Origin: Salinicola salarius
GTDB taxonomy: Bacteria; Pseudomonadota; Gammaproteobacteria; Pseudomonadales; Halomonadaceae
Reading direction: 5' to 3'
NCBI RefSeq assembly: GCF_002179555.1
Contig: NZ_NHOU01000016.1
Span: 1 to 64,000 of the forward strand
Length of the DNA stretch: 64,000 bases
The notes beneath the pieces were generated by a model, which worked only from the letters and a program-made list of their open reading frames with translations, had not been told where the DNA came from and made no database searches. The stretch's first letter is position 1, and each line of letters starts with the position of its first letter. The position numbers were made by a program, and so were the translations under genes. Positions 62,702 through 64,000 of the stretch are shown piece after piece.

Positions 62702-63691
62702 TTACTTCACCTCTACCCCGTGTGCCTGCTTGTCGGCATGATAGGACGAACGCACCAGCGGCCCCGATGCCACATGTTTGAACCCCATGGCCTTGCCCTG
62801 CTCGGCAAACCAATCGAATGTCTCGGGATGCACCCAACGATCGATAGGCAGGTGATTGCGAGAGGGCTGCATGTACTGGCCCAGGGTCAGCATATCGACA
62901 TCGTGAGCACGCAGGTCGCGCATGACTTCGATGACCTGCTCGTCGGTTTCCCCGACCCCGAGCATCAACCCTGACTTGGTCATCACTTCCGGGCGGCGCG
63001 CCTTGTACCCTTTCAGCAAGTCCAGCGACCACTGATAGTCCGCGCCTGGGCGGACCTTGCGATAGAGCGACGGCACCGTTTCCAGGTTGTGGTTGAAGAC
63101 GTCCGGCGCTTCGCCTTCCAGAATGTCCAGCGCCACCTGCATGCGTCCGCGGAAATCCGGAACCAGCACTTCGATCTCGATGTCCGGGCTATCGCGACGA
63201 ATCTCGCGAATGCAGTTGGCGAAATGCTGCGCTCCGCCATCACGCAGGTCATCGCGATCCACGGACGTCACCACGACGTAATTGAGCCGCATCTCGGCAA
63301 TGGCTTCCGCCAGTTCGCGAGGCTCGTTCTCGTTGAGCGCATTGGGTCGCCCATGCGCGACATCGCAGAAGGGGCAACGGCGGGTACAGATATCGCCCAT
63401 GATCATGAAGGTCGCCGTCCCGCCACTGAAGCACTCGCCTAGGTTAGGACAGGAGGCTTCTTCACAGACGGTGTGCAGCCCGTGCTTGCGCAGGGTCTGC
63501 TTGATATGGGTGACCTGGGGAGAAACCGGCATTCTGACTCGCAGCCAGTCCGGCTTCTTCGGCAACGTTTCGGTCGGAATGACCTTGACGGGAATCCGAG
63601 AGACCTTCTCGGCACCGCGCAGTTTGACACCGCGCTCGGCGCGTGCCGGCTTCTTGGTCTCGGGCGTTGGCATGACGGTCGTCTCGGTCAT
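62702..63691 (-). CDS. lipA: Lipoyl synthase
   Basis: A 329-residue radical SAM enzyme that inserts two sulfurs into octanoyl groups on lipoyl domains. The auxiliary cluster motif is [12 protein letters not shown], and the radical SAM cluster motif is [37 protein letters not shown] and the C-terminal RSSYHADKQ (serine ligand to the auxiliary cluster) are present. The N-terminal 50 residues are basic and variable. AGGAAGGG precedes the ATG. It follows lipB by 36 bases in the usual lipB-lipA order. Confidence 0.97.
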   Translation of the reverse strand: MTETTVMPTPETKKPARAERGVKLRGAEKVSRIPVKVIPTETLPKKPDWLRVRMPVSPQVTHIKQTLRKHGLHTVCEEASCPNLGECFSGGTATFMIMGDICTRRCPFCDVAHGRPNALNENEPRELAEAIAEMRLNYVVVTSVDRDDLRDGGAQHFANCIREIRRDSPDIEIEVLVPDFRGRMQVALDILEGEAPDVFNHNLETVPSLYRKVRPGADYQWSLDLLKGYKARRPEVMTKSGLMLGVGETDEQVIEVMRDLRAHDVDMLTLGQYMQPSRNHLPIDRWVHPETFDWFAEQGKAMGFKHVASGPLVRSSYHADKQAHGVEVK

Positions 63692-63726
63692 AAATCCCTT
63701 CCTGATAGGTCGTGGAACGTCGGCAG

Positions 63727-64000
63727 CTAGGCATTCGCTGCCGGTTCAAAAGCTTGTGGCCACCCGGGTCGAGCGTCGAGCGGCACGGACAATCGGCGTG
63801 CAAAGCAGTCTGCCAATCTTTCGGCTTCGCTGATCGATGACACCGGCTCGGTCACGTGGTCACGCAATTGGGTCATCTTCAGCCCCGCATAGCCGCACGG
63901 GTTGATTCGGGCGAACGGTGACAGGTCCATGTCGACGTTGAGCGCGACGCCATGGAAACTGCAGCCTCGCCGAATTCTCAGACCCAGCGATGCGATCTTG
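63727..64000 (-). CDS. lipB: Octanoyltransferase, C-terminal part
   Basis: The last 91 residues of LipB, which moves octanoyl from ACP to lipoyl domains, ahead of LipA. The window edge cuts the gene on its 5' side. The catalytic lysine region [17 protein letters not shown] and the catalytic cysteine in [14 protein letters not shown] are both visible, followed by a variable tail of about 50 residues. The frame is open to base 64000. Confidence 0.96.
   Translation of the reverse strand, partial: KIASLGLRIRRGCSFHGVALNVDMDLSPFARINPCGYAGLKMTQLRDHVTEPVSSISEAERLADCFARRLSVPLDARPGWPQAFEPAANA

Overview
The window is almost entirely a high-GC gammaproteobacterial chromosome segment, but it begins with a short low-GC piece that does not match the rest. 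From about base 1540 onward the gene content (Na+-translocating NQR, SthA, two-subunit pyruvate carboxylase, PA3009/PA3010-like genes beside topA) and gene order resemble the Pseudomonas aeruginosa PA2961-PA3011 neighbourhood as I remember it. A halophilic or marine relative such as a member of the Halomonadaceae seems the best fit. That placement is inference; no database was searched. No tRNA, rRNA, CRISPR array, insertion sequence, prophage or obvious defence island was found.

Layout: bases 1-1535 are AT-rich and hold the N-terminal part of lgt (minus strand), a complete TorF-like porin and a P-II (glnB/glnK) gene cut after codon 85. The P-II frame then runs into GC-rich DNA that is intergenic sequence just downstream of holB, where pilZ would be expected. 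This is most simply a chimeric join, either an assembly artefact or a rearrangement. From 1572 to 10586 a long minus-strand operon reads yceD-rpmF-plsX-fabD-fabG-acpP-fabF-pabC-mltG-tmk-holB (fatty acid synthesis, folate, cell wall, DNA replication). maf diverges at 10725. sppA, a HAD phosphatase and rluC follow on the minus strand, then rne on the plus strand behind a roughly 650-780 base leader.

18.7-26.8 kb is a minus-strand envelope block (comEC, msbA, lpxK, ycaR, kdsB, ptp, murB). It is followed by a DUF2062 membrane protein and a lolC-lolD pair with no lolE beside it. 29.7-32.9 kb carries agmatine-to-putrescine genes (aguA, aguB) and a Tus-like replication-terminus protein. 33.0-41.8 kb holds sthA and the whole nqrABCDEF-apbE-nqrM operon, where ApbE attaches the covalent FMNs and NqrM matures the complex. 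42-60.7 kb has a long-form GAPDH, mfd, a metallophosphoesterase, an orphan glutamate-synthase-like protein, a CDF transporter, two small conserved genes, topA, pyk and pycB-pycA. The last kilobases hold a LysR regulator, a GAF protein, lipA and the 3' end of lipB.

The central-carbon genes look co-regulated. A perfect dyad matching the HexR operator lies upstream of gap, and a 13-of-15 match lies upstream of pyk. An AT-rich dyad sits between pycA and its divergent LysR gene. The less expected items are the compositional junction, the HexR-like sites, a 3 x 14 bp iteron-like array upstream of the GAF gene, the Tus homologue without a recognisable Ter site, and two overlooked short reading frames. 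I did not find a convincing undescribed multi-gene system.
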